From assembly GCA_963799365.1 (NCBI GenBank), contig CAWCWV010000016.1, positions 248,001 through 312,000 on the forward strand: a stretch of DNA of 64,000 nucleotides. Direction: 5' to 3'. The notes below the pieces were generated by a model, which saw only the letters and a list, made by a program, of their open reading frames with translations, had not been told where the DNA came from and ran no database searches. Shown one piece after another: positions 1 through 8,498 of this stretch (positions within the stretch are counted from its first letter, which is position 1; every line of letters begins with the position of its first letter). This DNA comes from Marinirhabdus sp963799365 (GTDB lineage Bacteria; Bacteroidota; Bacteroidia; Flavobacteriales; Flavobacteriaceae). Made by a program: the position numbers and the translations under genes.

Positions 1-57
1 CATTTATATCTTTATAGTATCGAAAAAGAAAATAATCTAACTTTAAAATTTAAGACT

Positions 58-243
58 ATGAACTCAACAGAATTAAAAGGAAAATGGAACCAAATAAAAG
101 GAAATGCTAAACAACAATATGGTGTTTCTTTTAATGACGACGAAGCCTTCAGCGAAGGTAAGTATGACGAAATGGTAGGAAAAATCCAGGAAAAAACTGG
201 AAAAGCCAAAGACGAAGTTAAAAAAGAGATTGCGAGTTGGTAA
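58..243 (+). CDS. CsbD family stress protein
   Basis: A 61-residue, highly charged soluble protein without signal peptide. The N-terminal pattern LKGKWNQIKG and the later YDEMVGKIQEKTGKAKDEV are the two amphipathic helices typical of the CsbD family (general stress proteins; biochemical role unknown). Length fits the family. It is monocistronic: a bidirectional hairpin terminator follows about 30 bases after the stop. The start is the only ATG before the conserved helix. Family assignment is confident; function remains only 'stress-associated'. Confidence 0.9.
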   Translation: MNSTELKGKWNQIKGNAKQQYGVSFNDDEAFSEGKYDEMVGKIQEKTGKAKDEVKKEIASW

Positions 244-274
244 TTTCTTGAAATTATAAAAATTGCTATGAAAT

Positions 275-304
275 AAAAACCGTCCTTTTAAGGACGGTTT
301 TTTT
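275..304. terminator. Bidirectional intrinsic terminator between csbD-like gene and small ORF
   Basis: ACCGTCC (279-285) pairs with GGACGGT (292-298). The stem is flanked by A-tracts on the left and a T-tract on the right, so it can end transcription from both converging genes. Confidence 0.85.
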
Positions 305-306
305 AT

Positions 307-441
307 TTACAAAACTGAAGCTGCAGTTACTACGGTATAGCTCACTACTATGAAGGTAATTGTGACAATATAAATTGCCAAAGTTTTGTTGCGTGTATAT
401 TTATTATTCTCTGCCGGATAAAATTGCTCTTGAGTTCTCAT
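307..441 (-). CDS. Small single-span membrane protein, 44 aa
   Basis: ATG at 439-441 reads 44 codons to TAA at 307-309. The protein has a polar N-terminus (MRTQEQFYPAENNKYTRNK) followed by one hydrophobic helix of about 22 residues (LAIYIVTITFIVVSYTVV), suggesting a bitopic inner-membrane protein with its N-terminus in the cytoplasm. It converges on the csbD-like gene and shares its bidirectional terminator. I do not recognise a family. Support is the clean charge/hydrophobic architecture and terminator placement; no strong promoter box was found. Confidence 0.55.
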   Translation of the reverse strand: MRTQEQFYPAENNKYTRNKTLAIYIVTITFIVVSYTVVTAASVL

Positions 442-517
442 AATAATTCGATTTAAGATTGATATACAAATAAGACGACCAAGTAACTGATTTTGTTACA
501 GCTATATAGAAAAAAAA

Positions 518-2263
518 TTATTCGGCTAGTGTATAGTTAAAAAATCCGGTAAGCATTTCGTCTGTACTTTGGATGCCAAAGTGTATTTCTTTGGAGGCAT
601 CTGGATTAAAAGGATTTTGAACTGTGTTGTCAAAAACTCCTTCAACTAATATCACAGAACCTTTAGGAGCATAAATGGGTTCTTTCAATTCGTAAAGCCA
701 TTGCCAGTCCATATTAAAATCTGGTACAGAAACTAATGGGATTATAACTCCGTCTGGCTTAATTACAGACATTTTAATAGATTTCCCTCTATAATGCATA
801 TGTGGCATAAGGCTGTGAATATAGATATTTCGTTGGATGGTATCTTGGGCAATTATTTTGACATCTTTTGTATTTGGCGGTATGGTAAAATCAACATTAG
901 TAGGAGAGAGGGGATAATACCATTTTTTTGGTTTTTCAGTGTGATAATAAAACCCAATTTTTGTTTGGTCTATAGCCTCTTTGCCAATAGGTGTATAATG
1001 CAACTGTATTTTTAATTTTTCGCCTTTTTTTAAGAATACGCCTGTATTTTCGGGAAAGAAAGTAGCTTGGTTAGCTCCCGCACCCAAGGCAATAAAATTA
1101 TCTGTAAATCGTCTAAGTTTTCTGCCTGTGATGGGGCTAGATGTATAGCCGTCTTCGTGAATAAGTACAACGTGATGTAATAATTGTGGATTGCCTGGAA
1201 TAATTTCTAAACCACGTAACCACTTGTCTTCAGGTAGATCTAATTCAAAAATTTGATATTGATAGGGTATTTTTTCAGAAGCAGGAATTTTCTCTTCTTT
1301 TAAAACAACCACCTTATCTGGTATCCCTCTTTCCCAACTTGCTATAGGGAATTCCAATAATTGCAAAGTATCCTTACCTGTCCCTGGTTGCATTCCTTGG
1401 TCAATCCATCGTATAATTTTTCTTGCATTGCTATCAGCTAATGAAAAATCGTGTTTAAAATCACCAATGGTAGGATCTGCTTTCCAAGGTGGCATACGTT
1501 TACTAAGGAGTACTTCTTTTATCATCCCAGACCATCCCACTATGGTTTGGTAATCTTCCATAATCCAAGGTGCTCTACCACCTTCTCTGTGACATTGTAC
1601 ACAAGTATTCGCAAGGATAGGGGCAATATGGTCACTGTAATTAAAAGTGATATTTTTTTCTAGGGTAGACAAACGTGTCACGGTACAACCTCTGGTTATT
1701 TCTTTTCTATCTGTAACAGATTTTCCATCAAGAATAGCTTCTAAAGCATCTTTTAGATAGTTTTTAGATGAAAGTTCTTTTTGTACTTCGTAATCCAACC
1801 TATTGTTAATAGGGCCTCTATATAGTATTTCACGTGTGGTTGGATGTAGCACAATTGCTTCGGCAGTTATGTTTATATTTAGTGCATCAGCCAGTATTTG
1901 TGCGTTATCATGAAGAACAGGAGTTGTAAAATTAAATACTTGTGCTTCTTTAGCAATTTCAGTACGATCATCCTGCATATTGCTGTTGATCATAAAAAAC
2001 TTAAATCCCTTTTTTGAATAACTATCAGCAATGCTATTAAAATCTATCAATGCATTACGAACAATAGGGCAACCATTCCCCTGTACCCAAAGCACAATAG
2101 CTTTTTTATCATTATAGGTAGAAAATCTATGAAAATCTCCCTTGGAATCATACAGGGCATAATCACTTTTACGACTGTCTGAGACGGCCGTAGAAACATC
2201 TTTACAACCTATTACCAGAATAAGCAAGAAAGATATTGTAAAGATGTATACCGAAATCTTCAT
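518..2263 (-). CDS. Lipoprotein: thioredoxin-fold + CxxCH + PHM-like copper monooxygenase
   Basis: A 581-residue predicted lipoprotein (lipobox VIGC, Cys20). Residues 35-180 form a redoxin-like domain with one active-site Cys (GNGCP, Cys65). Residues 205-300 hold a cytochrome c-type haem site CVQCH (221-225) and a RMPPW motif. Residues 310-581 resemble peptidylglycine/dopamine-type copper monooxygenases, with candidate ligands HH (363-364), H422 in LHYTP, HMH (488-490) and M570 in TDEM. This suggests an envelope redox enzyme with internal electron transfer; the substrate is unknown. I start at the ATG at 2261-2263, which begins the signal peptide; an upstream in-frame start would run into the clpB terminator stem. 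Confidence 0.8.
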   Translation of the reverse strand: MKISVYIFTISFLLILVIGCKDVSTAVSDSRKSDYALYDSKGDFHRFSTYNDKKAIVLWVQGNGCPIVRNALIDFNSIADSYSKKGFKFFMINSNMQDDRTEIAKEAQVFNFTTPVLHDNAQILADALNINITAEAIVLHPTTREILYRGPINNRLDYEVQKELSSKNYLKDALEAILDGKSVTDRKEITRGCTVTRLSTLEKNITFNYSDHIAPILANTCVQCHREGGRAPWIMEDYQTIVGWSGMIKEVLLSKRMPPWKADPTIGDFKHDFSLADSNARKIIRWIDQGMQPGTGKDTLQLLEFPIASWERGIPDKVVVLKEEKIPASEKIPYQYQIFELDLPEDKWLRGLEIIPGNPQLLHHVVLIHEDGYTSSPITGRKLRRFTDNFIALGAGANQATFFPENTGVFLKKGEKLKIQLHYTPIGKEAIDQTKIGFYYHTEKPKKWYYPLSPTNVDFTIPPNTKDVKIIAQDTIQRNIYIHSLMPHMHYRGKSIKMSVIKPDGVIIPLVSVPDFNMDWQWLYELKEPIYAPKGSVILVEGVFDNTVQNPFNPDASKEIHFGIQSTDEMLTGFFNYTLAE

Positions 2264-2300
2264 AGAAAGCGAAAGTACGTAATCCTTCGGTTTTAAACAT

Positions 2301-2336
2301 AAAAAAACCACCCGCACGTGTTAAAGTGCGGGTGGA
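2301..2336 (-). terminator. clpB intrinsic terminator
   Basis: A perfect 10-bp stem, CCACCCGCAC (2308-2317) with GTGCGGGTGG (2326-2335), 8-nt loop. Read on the minus strand it is followed by a T-tract (the A-run 2301-2307), so it ends clpB transcription about 100 bases after the stop. Confidence 0.85.
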
Positions 2337-2434
2337 CTAACCAACCAAATAATGAGGTTTTGTTGAAGTATCTCACGCTTCAAAAGGCAACCTCAGCCTT
2401 ATTTTATTCAAATTTTCAATCTCAAATTTTAAGA

Positions 2435-5038
2435 TCATAGTCCGGCTAATTTTCCTTCATTTCTGAAAACTAATTCATTGTTAAAACTATCTAAAAGTAT
2501 AATGCTTTCTGTAGTAATCTTGCCAGCTAGTATTTCTTTGGACAACTGGTTCAGCACTTCTTTTTGAATCACTCTCTTCACAGGACGCGCTCCAAATTGA
2601 GGATCAAATCCTTTTTCTGAAAGATATTTAATAGCTTCTTCTGTAGCATCTAAGGTGATGTTTTGTTTAGACAACATTTTAGTCAGACCTTTCAGTTGAA
2701 GGCCTACAATTTCAGTTATATTCTCTTTATTTAATGGGGCAAACATCACGATATCGTCAATCCTATTTAAAAATTCTGGACGTACGGTTTGTTTGAGCAA
2801 GCCTAGAACTTCTACTTTAGCTGCTTCCATTGCAGTGTCTGCATCTTTTACAGTTTCAAACTTTTGCTGAATAATATCACTTCCCATATTACTGGTCATA
2901 ATAATTATCGCATTTTTGAAATCGGCTGTCCTTCCTTTATTATCTGTTAACCTACCTTCATCCAGCAATTGTAACAAAATATTAAAGGTGTCAGGATGCG
3001 CTTTTTCAATTTCATCCAATAATACTACAGAATAGGGTTTTCTTCGTACGGCTTCAGTTAATTGTCCGCCTTCATCATAGCCCACGTATCCTGGAGGTGC
3101 TCCCACCAATCGACTTACACTGTGACGTTCTTGGTATTCGCTCATATCAATTCTAGTCATTGCATTTTCATTGTCGAACAAGTATTCTGCCAGCGCTTTT
3201 GCCAATTCGGTTTTACCAACACCTGTGGTTCCCAAAAACAAGAAACTACCAATGGGTTTTTTCTGGTCCTGCAATCCGGCACGGCTTCTGCGTATGGCAT
3301 CACTCACCGCAACAATCGCTTCTTCTTGACCTACAACTCGTTTGTGGAGTTCTTTTTCAAGACGTAATAATTTCTCGCGATCGCTCTGTAACATTTTAGT
3401 CACTGGGATTCCAGTCCATTTTGCCACCACTTCGGCAATATCTTCATTGGTTACTTCTTCTTTTATTAAAGAATGTTCACTTTTATTTTCAGCCAACTCA
3501 TTTTCTAATTTTGCTAGTTTTTCTTGTGCTTCTTTAATCTTTCCGTATCGAATTTCGGCTACTTTTCCGAAGTCTCCATCACGTTCGGCACGTTCTGCTT
3601 CCAGCTTGTAGTCTTCAACTTCAGTCTTATAACGCTGAATATTTTCAACAACTTCTTTTTCGCTTTTCCATTTGGCATTCAATTCGTTGCGTTCCTCTTT
3701 TAAGTTTGCCAAATCACTTCTAAGGGTTTTCAGTTTTAATTCATCCTTTTCACGCTTAATGGCTTCAATTTCAATCTCCAGTTGCATTACTTTTCTATCT
3801 AAGACATCTAATTCTTCTGGCTTAGAGTTTATTTCCATTTGGAGCTTACTAGCAGCCTCATCCATTAAATCAATTGCTTTATCCGGCAAGAAACGATCTG
3901 TAATATAGCGTTGTGACAATTCTACAGCGGCGATAATTGCTTCGTCTTTAATACGTACCTTATGATGGGTTTCGTACTTTTCTTTGATACCACGAAGTAT
4001 TGAAATGGCACTTTCGGTATCAGGTTCATTCACTTGTACTTTTTGGAAACGACGTTCCAGTGCTTTGTCCTTTTCAAAATACTTTTGGTATTCGTCTAAG
4101 GTTGTGGCGCCTATGGCTCTTAGCTCGCCTCTAGCTAAAGCAGGCTTCAAAATATTCGCAGCATCCATTGCTCCTTGTCCGCCACCAGCACCTACCAACG
4201 TATGGATCTCATCAATAAAAAGTACAATGTCTCCATCGCTGGCTGTTACTTCTTTGATAACAGCTTTGAGACGTTCTTCAAACTCACCTTTGTATTTGGC
4301 ACCTGCGATTAGAGCACCCATATCTAGGCTGTAAATAACTTTGCTTTTAAGATTTTCTGGTACGTCTCCATCTACAATACGATGTGCCAAACCTTCAGCA
4401 ATAGCAGTTTTACCAGTTCCAGGCTCGCCAACCAGCATGGGATTGTTCTTAGTTCGACGTGTTAAAATTTGAAGGATTCTCCTAATTTCTTCGTCACGAC
4501 CAATTACAGGATCCAGTTTACCTTCTTCGGCTAACTTGTTTAAATTTCTTGAGTATTTATTTAAGGAGTTATAGGTTTCTTCAGCAGATTGTGAAGTCAC
4601 TCGGTCCCCCTTACGTAATTCTTCGATGGCGCTATTTAATCCTTTTTCGGTGACACCTTGATCTTTTAAGGTTTGTGCTATTTGACTCTTAGACTTAAAA
4701 ATTGCAAATAGTAGATGCTCGATAGAAACATATTCATCATTCATTTTCTTTGCAATAATACTTGCTTCTGTAACCGCTTTATTTGCTTCACGAGACAGCA
4801 TAATATCTCCTCCCGAAACTTTTGGGAAGCTCTCTAGTTGTTTGTCAAGCACTTGTTGTAATAGAACTACATTCACATTCAACTTTTTTAAGAGGAATGG
4901 GGTCACACTTTCATCAACGTCAAAAATAGCTTTTAAAATGTGCTCATTTTCTATTTGTTGATGTCCTAAGCTTTGGGCCAGCTGTTGGGCTTGCTGTATA
5001 GTTTCTTGACTTTTTATTGTGAAATTGTTAAAGTTCAT
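2435..5038 (-). CDS. clpB: ATP-dependent disaggregase ClpB
   Basis: Hexameric AAA+ chaperone that extracts polypeptides from aggregates together with DnaK. At 867 residues it is the full ClpB length. The N-domain (1-145) has two Clp repeats. The first AAA module has Walker A GEPGTGKT (204-211) and Walker B LFIDEIH (273-279). The long coiled-coil middle domain (about 405-530) separates ClpB from ClpA/ClpC. The second AAA module has Walker A GTTGVGKT (603-610) and Walker B VVLLDE (671-676). It is monocistronic with its own terminator. The upstream region holds two small dyads but no heat-shock operator I can name. Confidence 0.97.
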   Translation of the reverse strand: MNFNNFTIKSQETIQQAQQLAQSLGHQQIENEHILKAIFDVDESVTPFLLKKLNVNVVLLQQVLDKQLESFPKVSGGDIMLSREANKAVTEASIIAKKMNDEYVSIEHLLFAIFKSKSQIAQTLKDQGVTEKGLNSAIEELRKGDRVTSQSAEETYNSLNKYSRNLNKLAEEGKLDPVIGRDEEIRRILQILTRRTKNNPMLVGEPGTGKTAIAEGLAHRIVDGDVPENLKSKVIYSLDMGALIAGAKYKGEFEERLKAVIKEVTASDGDIVLFIDEIHTLVGAGGGQGAMDAANILKPALARGELRAIGATTLDEYQKYFEKDKALERRFQKVQVNEPDTESAISILRGIKEKYETHHKVRIKDEAIIAAVELSQRYITDRFLPDKAIDLMDEAASKLQMEINSKPEELDVLDRKVMQLEIEIEAIKREKDELKLKTLRSDLANLKEERNELNAKWKSEKEVVENIQRYKTEVEDYKLEAERAERDGDFGKVAEIRYGKIKEAQEKLAKLENELAENKSEHSLIKEEVTNEDIAEVVAKWTGIPVTKMLQSDREKLLRLEKELHKRVVGQEEAIVAVSDAIRRSRAGLQDQKKPIGSFLFLGTTGVGKTELAKALAEYLFDNENAMTRIDMSEYQERHSVSRLVGAPPGYVGYDEGGQLTEAVRRKPYSVVLLDEIEKAHPDTFNILLQLLDEGRLTDNKGRTADFKNAIIIMTSNMGSDIIQQKFETVKDADTAMEAAKVEVLGLLKQTVRPEFLNRIDDIVMFAPLNKENITEIVGLQLKGLTKMLSKQNITLDATEEAIKYLSEKGFDPQFGARPVKRVIQKEVLNQLSKEILAGKITTESIILLDSFNNELVFRNEGKLAGL

Positions 5039-5305
5039 ATTGTTATTTATTCCATTAAAGTGGAATCTATTTTATATTCATTATTTTTTTTCTAATATCC
5101 GATTGAGAAAAAGAGAACCTTTATTTAAAGTACCGCCACAATCGCACACCGTGTAATTTTCAAATATTGAACCATTTTAAATTTACGACAGATTGTCTGT
5201 GTAAGCTATTGATTTAACAGACATTATGACTGTTTTTGTTATTCTTAAGAATATTTTGAGATGGTAAGTTTTTATCTTGTCGTATTTTTACAAAAAAGAA
5301 AGAGG
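5039..5305. promoter_or_regulatory. Divergent clpB / ytxJ control region with two dyads
   Basis: The 267-bp spacer has an inverted repeat ATTCCA-N6-TGGAAT (5049-5066) just upstream of the clpB start codon, and ACAGA-TTG-TCTGT (5188-5200) midway. A TATTTTTA box (5283-5290) lies 15 bases before the preferred ytxJ start. The dyads do not match CIRCE. Their function is a guess. Confidence 0.35.
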
Positions 5306-5701
5306 ATGGGATTATTCAGTAAATTCAATAAGACACAACGAGATATAGCTAAAGAAGAAATTGTCGAGGTGCCATGGCATGTGCTTTCTCAACTGAAACA
5401 ATTAGACGAACTGGTTGAACAATCTAAAACGATGCCTGTAGTTATATTTAAACATTCAACAACTTGTGGAATTAGTAAAATGGCTTTAAGGAATTTTGAA
5501 AGAAATTATGAACTAACCGATGACCAAGTAAAGTTATACTATCTTGATTTAAAAGCCTACCGTGATGTCTCTGACGAAGTAGGATACAGGTTTCAAGTGC
5601 AACATCAAAGTCCGCAAATGATTGTTATAAAAAATGGAGTTGCTGTATCGCATGCATCACATCATAGCATACAAGCTGAAGAATTAAGAAAATTCCTCTA
5701 A
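5306..5701 (+). CDS. ytxJ: Bacilliredoxin-like protein YtxJ
   Basis: A 131-residue cytosolic thioredoxin-fold protein of the YtxJ (BrxC) family, which acts on bacillithiol mixed disulfides. The active site is HSTTCGIS with the single redox Cys54, compared with TCPIS in Firmicutes. FQVQHQSPQMIVI contains the cis-Pro loop before strand 4. I choose ATG 5306 (MGLFSKFNK) because a -7-like box (TATTTTTA, 5283-5290) lies between it and the upstream in-frame ATG at 5261. Divergent from clpB. It matches the bshC gene about 18 kb away: both belong to the bacillithiol system. Confidence 0.88.
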   Translation: MGLFSKFNKTQRDIAKEEIVEVPWHVLSQLKQLDELVEQSKTMPVVIFKHSTTCGISKMALRNFERNYELTDDQVKLYYLDLKAYRDVSDEVGYRFQVQHQSPQMIVIKNGVAVSHASHHSIQAEELRKFL

Positions 5702-5730
5702 AAAAAGCCGACGAAACCGTCGGCTTTTTT
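5701..5730. terminator. Bidirectional intrinsic terminator, ytxJ / lipoprotein gene
   Basis: GCCGACG (5707-5713) pairs with CGTCGGC (5718-5724), 4-nt loop, with A6 before and T6 after. It serves both converging genes. Confidence 0.9.
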
Positions 5731-5739
5731 AGATTCTGA

Positions 5740-6930
5740 TTATCTAAAATTATTGTTCTTTAGAATTTCTTTTAACCTTCCTTTAATGTTGTCCCCAGCA
5801 TCTAAAAGCATTTGGGCATTGTCTGGAAATGGAATAAAATTATTTGTTACTAGCTGTTTATCTTCTAAGGTTAAGGCTTCTTCATCGCCCCGATATTTGG
5901 CGAAGACGTTTTCAAAAATAAACTCGGTAGCCAAAGGGTGGTTGTCTATGTTTCGACCACTATTTAAATCTCGATAAAGTACGTCTCCACCCACCAAAAT
6001 AGATTTGGTTTGTAGGGTGTGGGTAACTCTTGCAGTCACCGTTTTAAAAATATCAATCTTTATAAAGTTTCCATTTTTGTCTTTTATTTTATCACCGTTA
6101 CGATCTGTCTTATACTTCCAACCGTCTTTGATTTCTTTGCTACGACGGTATTCTTTTTCTGAAATGCGCTCTGGCGATAAAGAAATCTCTCTAAAATTAA
6201 GAACAATACCAAAATTATATTGAATATCCCGCTGTCTTTCATTATGATATTCGGTCCAAAAATCATCTAATTTATAAGTATTGAAATCCAACAACTCTTG
6301 CTCAAGACGTCTTGGTATTAGTATATTACTTCTATTGTTTAGGGTTACCAAAACAAAATCGGTTCCATAGAAATGTGCATCTTCCAGTAACTGATTTACA
6401 TCTTTATAATTTGACTGCACATATTTCAATTCACTTAAAACATTATGTGCATCCCTAAATGCCATCGTGTTATTGCGAGCCATCAACTCCTGGGCTTCGG
6501 TGTATAATGAATAGGAATAGTTATTTCTAGCCCTTGTAAGTTGTTGCGAATAATTTACCATTGGAAAACTAGCGTCAAAACCCGTTTGCACATTGCGCAA
6601 TGGTAATAATGGGCGAATTGCTTCCTGGCGACTGTCTAAGCCTTTATAAATATAATAAAGCGCTTGCAACGCTTCAGGCGAAGTGTTATTTTGGAGTCCC
6701 GTTATGCGGCGGTTGTCTTGAGAAACGGCCTTTGCGTAAGCTTCTTCCAAAAGGATGATATGTTCCTGTATTTGTTTGTCGTTTCTATCGTTACCAATTT
6801 TTTTTACGGCTAGATCGATGGCTTGGTCATAGCTACCTTTTAGTAAAAATTTCTGGTTTCGTTTTACGCTGTTACATCCTGCAAATGAAAATGCAATTGC
6901 AATAATGATAAGTAAGATTGCCTTTTTCAT
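5740..6930 (-). CDS. Conserved lipoprotein, unknown function
   Basis: A 396-residue predicted lipoprotein: hydrophobic signal and lipobox SFAGC (Cys19). The N-terminal third (KGSYDQAIDLAVKKIG and following helices) looks like a short tetratricopeptide-type helical repeat. The C-terminal half is mixed strand/helix with no motif I can name. I use ATG 6928-6930, which opens the signal peptide, instead of an in-frame ATG 16 codons upstream that adds polar residues and nearly touches fahA. A 12-bp palindrome TTACAATTGTAA (6947-6958) lies just upstream. The gene follows fahA after 51 bases and may have its own promoter. Confidence 0.75.
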   Translation of the reverse strand: MKKAILLIIIAIAFSFAGCNSVKRNQKFLLKGSYDQAIDLAVKKIGNDRNDKQIQEHIILLEEAYAKAVSQDNRRITGLQNNTSPEALQALYYIYKGLDSRQEAIRPLLPLRNVQTGFDASFPMVNYSQQLTRARNNYSYSLYTEAQELMARNNTMAFRDAHNVLSELKYVQSNYKDVNQLLEDAHFYGTDFVLVTLNNRSNILIPRRLEQELLDFNTYKLDDFWTEYHNERQRDIQYNFGIVLNFREISLSPERISEKEYRRSKEIKDGWKYKTDRNGDKIKDKNGNFIKIDIFKTVTARVTHTLQTKSILVGGDVLYRDLNSGRNIDNHPLATEFIFENVFAKYRGDEEALTLEDKQLVTNNFIPFPDNAQMLLDAGDNIKGRLKEILKNNNFR

Positions 6931-6981
6931 AACGAATTTATTTTGGTTACAATTGTAAAAATACAATTGGCGTGCCAAAAT

Positions 6982-8259
6982 TTATTCCCTTGCCGGCAAT
7001 ACCCTTCCAGAACATTCTCCAAATCCTAACCGAAACCCGTCCTTTTCGCAGTAACCACGCATAATTACCGTATCTCCATCGTTGATAAATTTACGTTCAG
7101 AGCCGTCGTTTAAAGTAATTGGTTTTGTCCCTTTCCAGCTTAATTCCAGCATAGATCCGTAGCTGTCTTCTGTTGGTCCAGAAATAGTTCCGCTTCCCAT
7201 CATATCGCCACTGCGCACATTACAACCATTTACTGTATGGTGGGTGAGCTGTTGTGCCATAGACCAATACATATATTTAAAGTTAGAATTAGTAACAACA
7301 GTTTCTTTACCACCTTTTGGTAAGATGGCAGCCTGTAAATGTATGTCTAAATTCTTTTTTCCTTTTTGTTGTAAATAGGGAAGGGGCTCAGGCTCTTGCT
7401 TGGGTCCTTCAACTCGGAAGGGCTCTAAAGCATCCAGGGTAACAATCCAAGGCGAAATAGTTGAAGCAAAGCTTTTCCCTAAAAATGGTCCAAGGGGCAC
7501 ATATTCCCAGGCTTGTATGTCACGGGCACTCCAGTCATTAAATAAAACTAAGCCAAAGATATTCTCTTCAGCATCTTTAATAGGAACTCGCTTTCCTAAA
7601 GCATTGGTAGCCGTTGTAATAAAAGCCATTTCCAGCTCAAAATCTAATAGTTGTGAGGGTCCAAACCCTGGTTTGCCATCGTCTCCTGGTTTGGTCTGTC
7701 CAATAGGTCTGCGAATGGGCGTTCCCGATGGTACAATGGAAGAACTTCTTCCATGGTAGCCTATTGGGATGTGCAACCAGTTAGGTAGCAATGCATTTTC
7801 GGGATCACGAAAAAGTGAGCCCACATTTGTAGCGTGTTCTTTACTCGCATAGAAATCGGTATAATCACCAACGTCCACAGGTAATTGCATTTCAATTTCG
7901 TCCAAACGGAACAATACTTCTTTGCAGTGATCCTTGTTTTTTCGTAATTCGTCATTTCCTTCCAAAAATAAATCTGAAACACGATTACGTACCAGGCGCC
8001 ACGTTTTTCTTCCGTCGGCTATAAAATCGTTTAAGGTATCTTGTAAGAAGATATCGTCAGTAAGGTCAATTCCTTTAAAATATCCTAATTGGTGTAAAGC
8101 ACCTAAATCTATAGCAGTTTCTCCTATACGAGTGCCAATAGTAATGATGTCGTCACGAGTTAAAAATACGCCAAAGGGAATATTCTGTATAGGAAAGTCA
8201 CTGTTTTTGGGTACGTGTAACCAAGATTTTCTTTTTGGGTCGTTGGCAGTTAAAGGCAT
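6982..8259 (-). CDS. fahA: Fumarylacetoacetase
   Basis: Hydrolyses fumarylacetoacetate to fumarate and acetoacetate, the last step of tyrosine/homogentisate degradation. The 425 residues match full-length FAH. DYTDFYASKEHATNVG (from residue 132) carries the calcium-binding Asp and the catalytic His142. SARDIQAWEYVPLGPFLGKSF and the late SGTISGPTEDSYGSMLE are family signatures. Divergent from glyA, with a TATATTTG box (minus strand, 8293-8300) before the start. No other homogentisate-pathway gene lies nearby. Confidence 0.97.
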   Translation of the reverse strand: MPLTANDPKRKSWLHVPKNSDFPIQNIPFGVFLTRDDIITIGTRIGETAIDLGALHQLGYFKGIDLTDDIFLQDTLNDFIADGRKTWRLVRNRVSDLFLEGNDELRKNKDHCKEVLFRLDEIEMQLPVDVGDYTDFYASKEHATNVGSLFRDPENALLPNWLHIPIGYHGRSSSIVPSGTPIRRPIGQTKPGDDGKPGFGPSQLLDFELEMAFITTATNALGKRVPIKDAEENIFGLVLFNDWSARDIQAWEYVPLGPFLGKSFASTISPWIVTLDALEPFRVEGPKQEPEPLPYLQQKGKKNLDIHLQAAILPKGGKETVVTNSNFKYMYWSMAQQLTHHTVNGCNVRSGDMMGSGTISGPTEDSYGSMLELSWKGTKPITLNDGSERKFINDGDTVIMRGYCEKDGFRLGFGECSGRVLPARE

Positions 8260-8292
8260 AGCAGGTTTTTTTTGTTTGTAGTTTTGTTAAAT

Positions 8293-8300
8293 CAAATATA
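8293..8300 (-). promoter_or_regulatory. -7 promoter box for fahA
   Basis: CAAATATA on the plus strand reads TATATTTG on the minus strand, matching the Bacteroidota consensus TAnnTTTG, 33 bases before the fahA ATG. No clear -33 TTTG. Confidence 0.6.
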
Positions 8301-8332
8301 TAATTTCTGAACAACTAACCACAAGCATTTTG

Positions 8333-8340
8333 TATTTTTG
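8333..8340 (+). promoter_or_regulatory. Distal -7 box upstream of glyA
   Basis: TATTTTTG matches TAnnTTTG. Starting here would give glyA a leader of about 150 nt; I recognise no riboswitch in it. Confidence 0.4.
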
Positions 8341-8431
8341 GTGGCCAGATACAATTTTTTATGTTTTCCTTAACGGAAGTCATAAAAAAACGTTGACCCT
8401 AACCCTAAAGGAGGCACTTTTTTGTTTCTTT

Positions 8432-8459
8432 TTTGGAATTTTCAAAAGTCATATTTTTG
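8432..8459 (+). promoter_or_regulatory. Proximal glyA promoter
   Basis: TTTG (8432-8435), 16-bp spacer, TATTTTTG (8452-8459): close to the Bacteroidota -33/-7 arrangement. Predicted leader about 35 nt. Confidence 0.65.
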
Positions 8460-8498
8460 GGCTAGGACAATCTTTTATCACTAAAATTAAATGTACCT

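Noticed and set aside
8390..8412. Telomere-like CCCTAACCCTAA
   Set aside because: Only about two units, in a bacterial glyA leader; coincidence.
8340..8498. Glycine or tetrahydrofolate riboswitch in the glyA leader
   Set aside because: No recognisable aptamer core or pairing; a closer promoter would bypass this DNA anyway.
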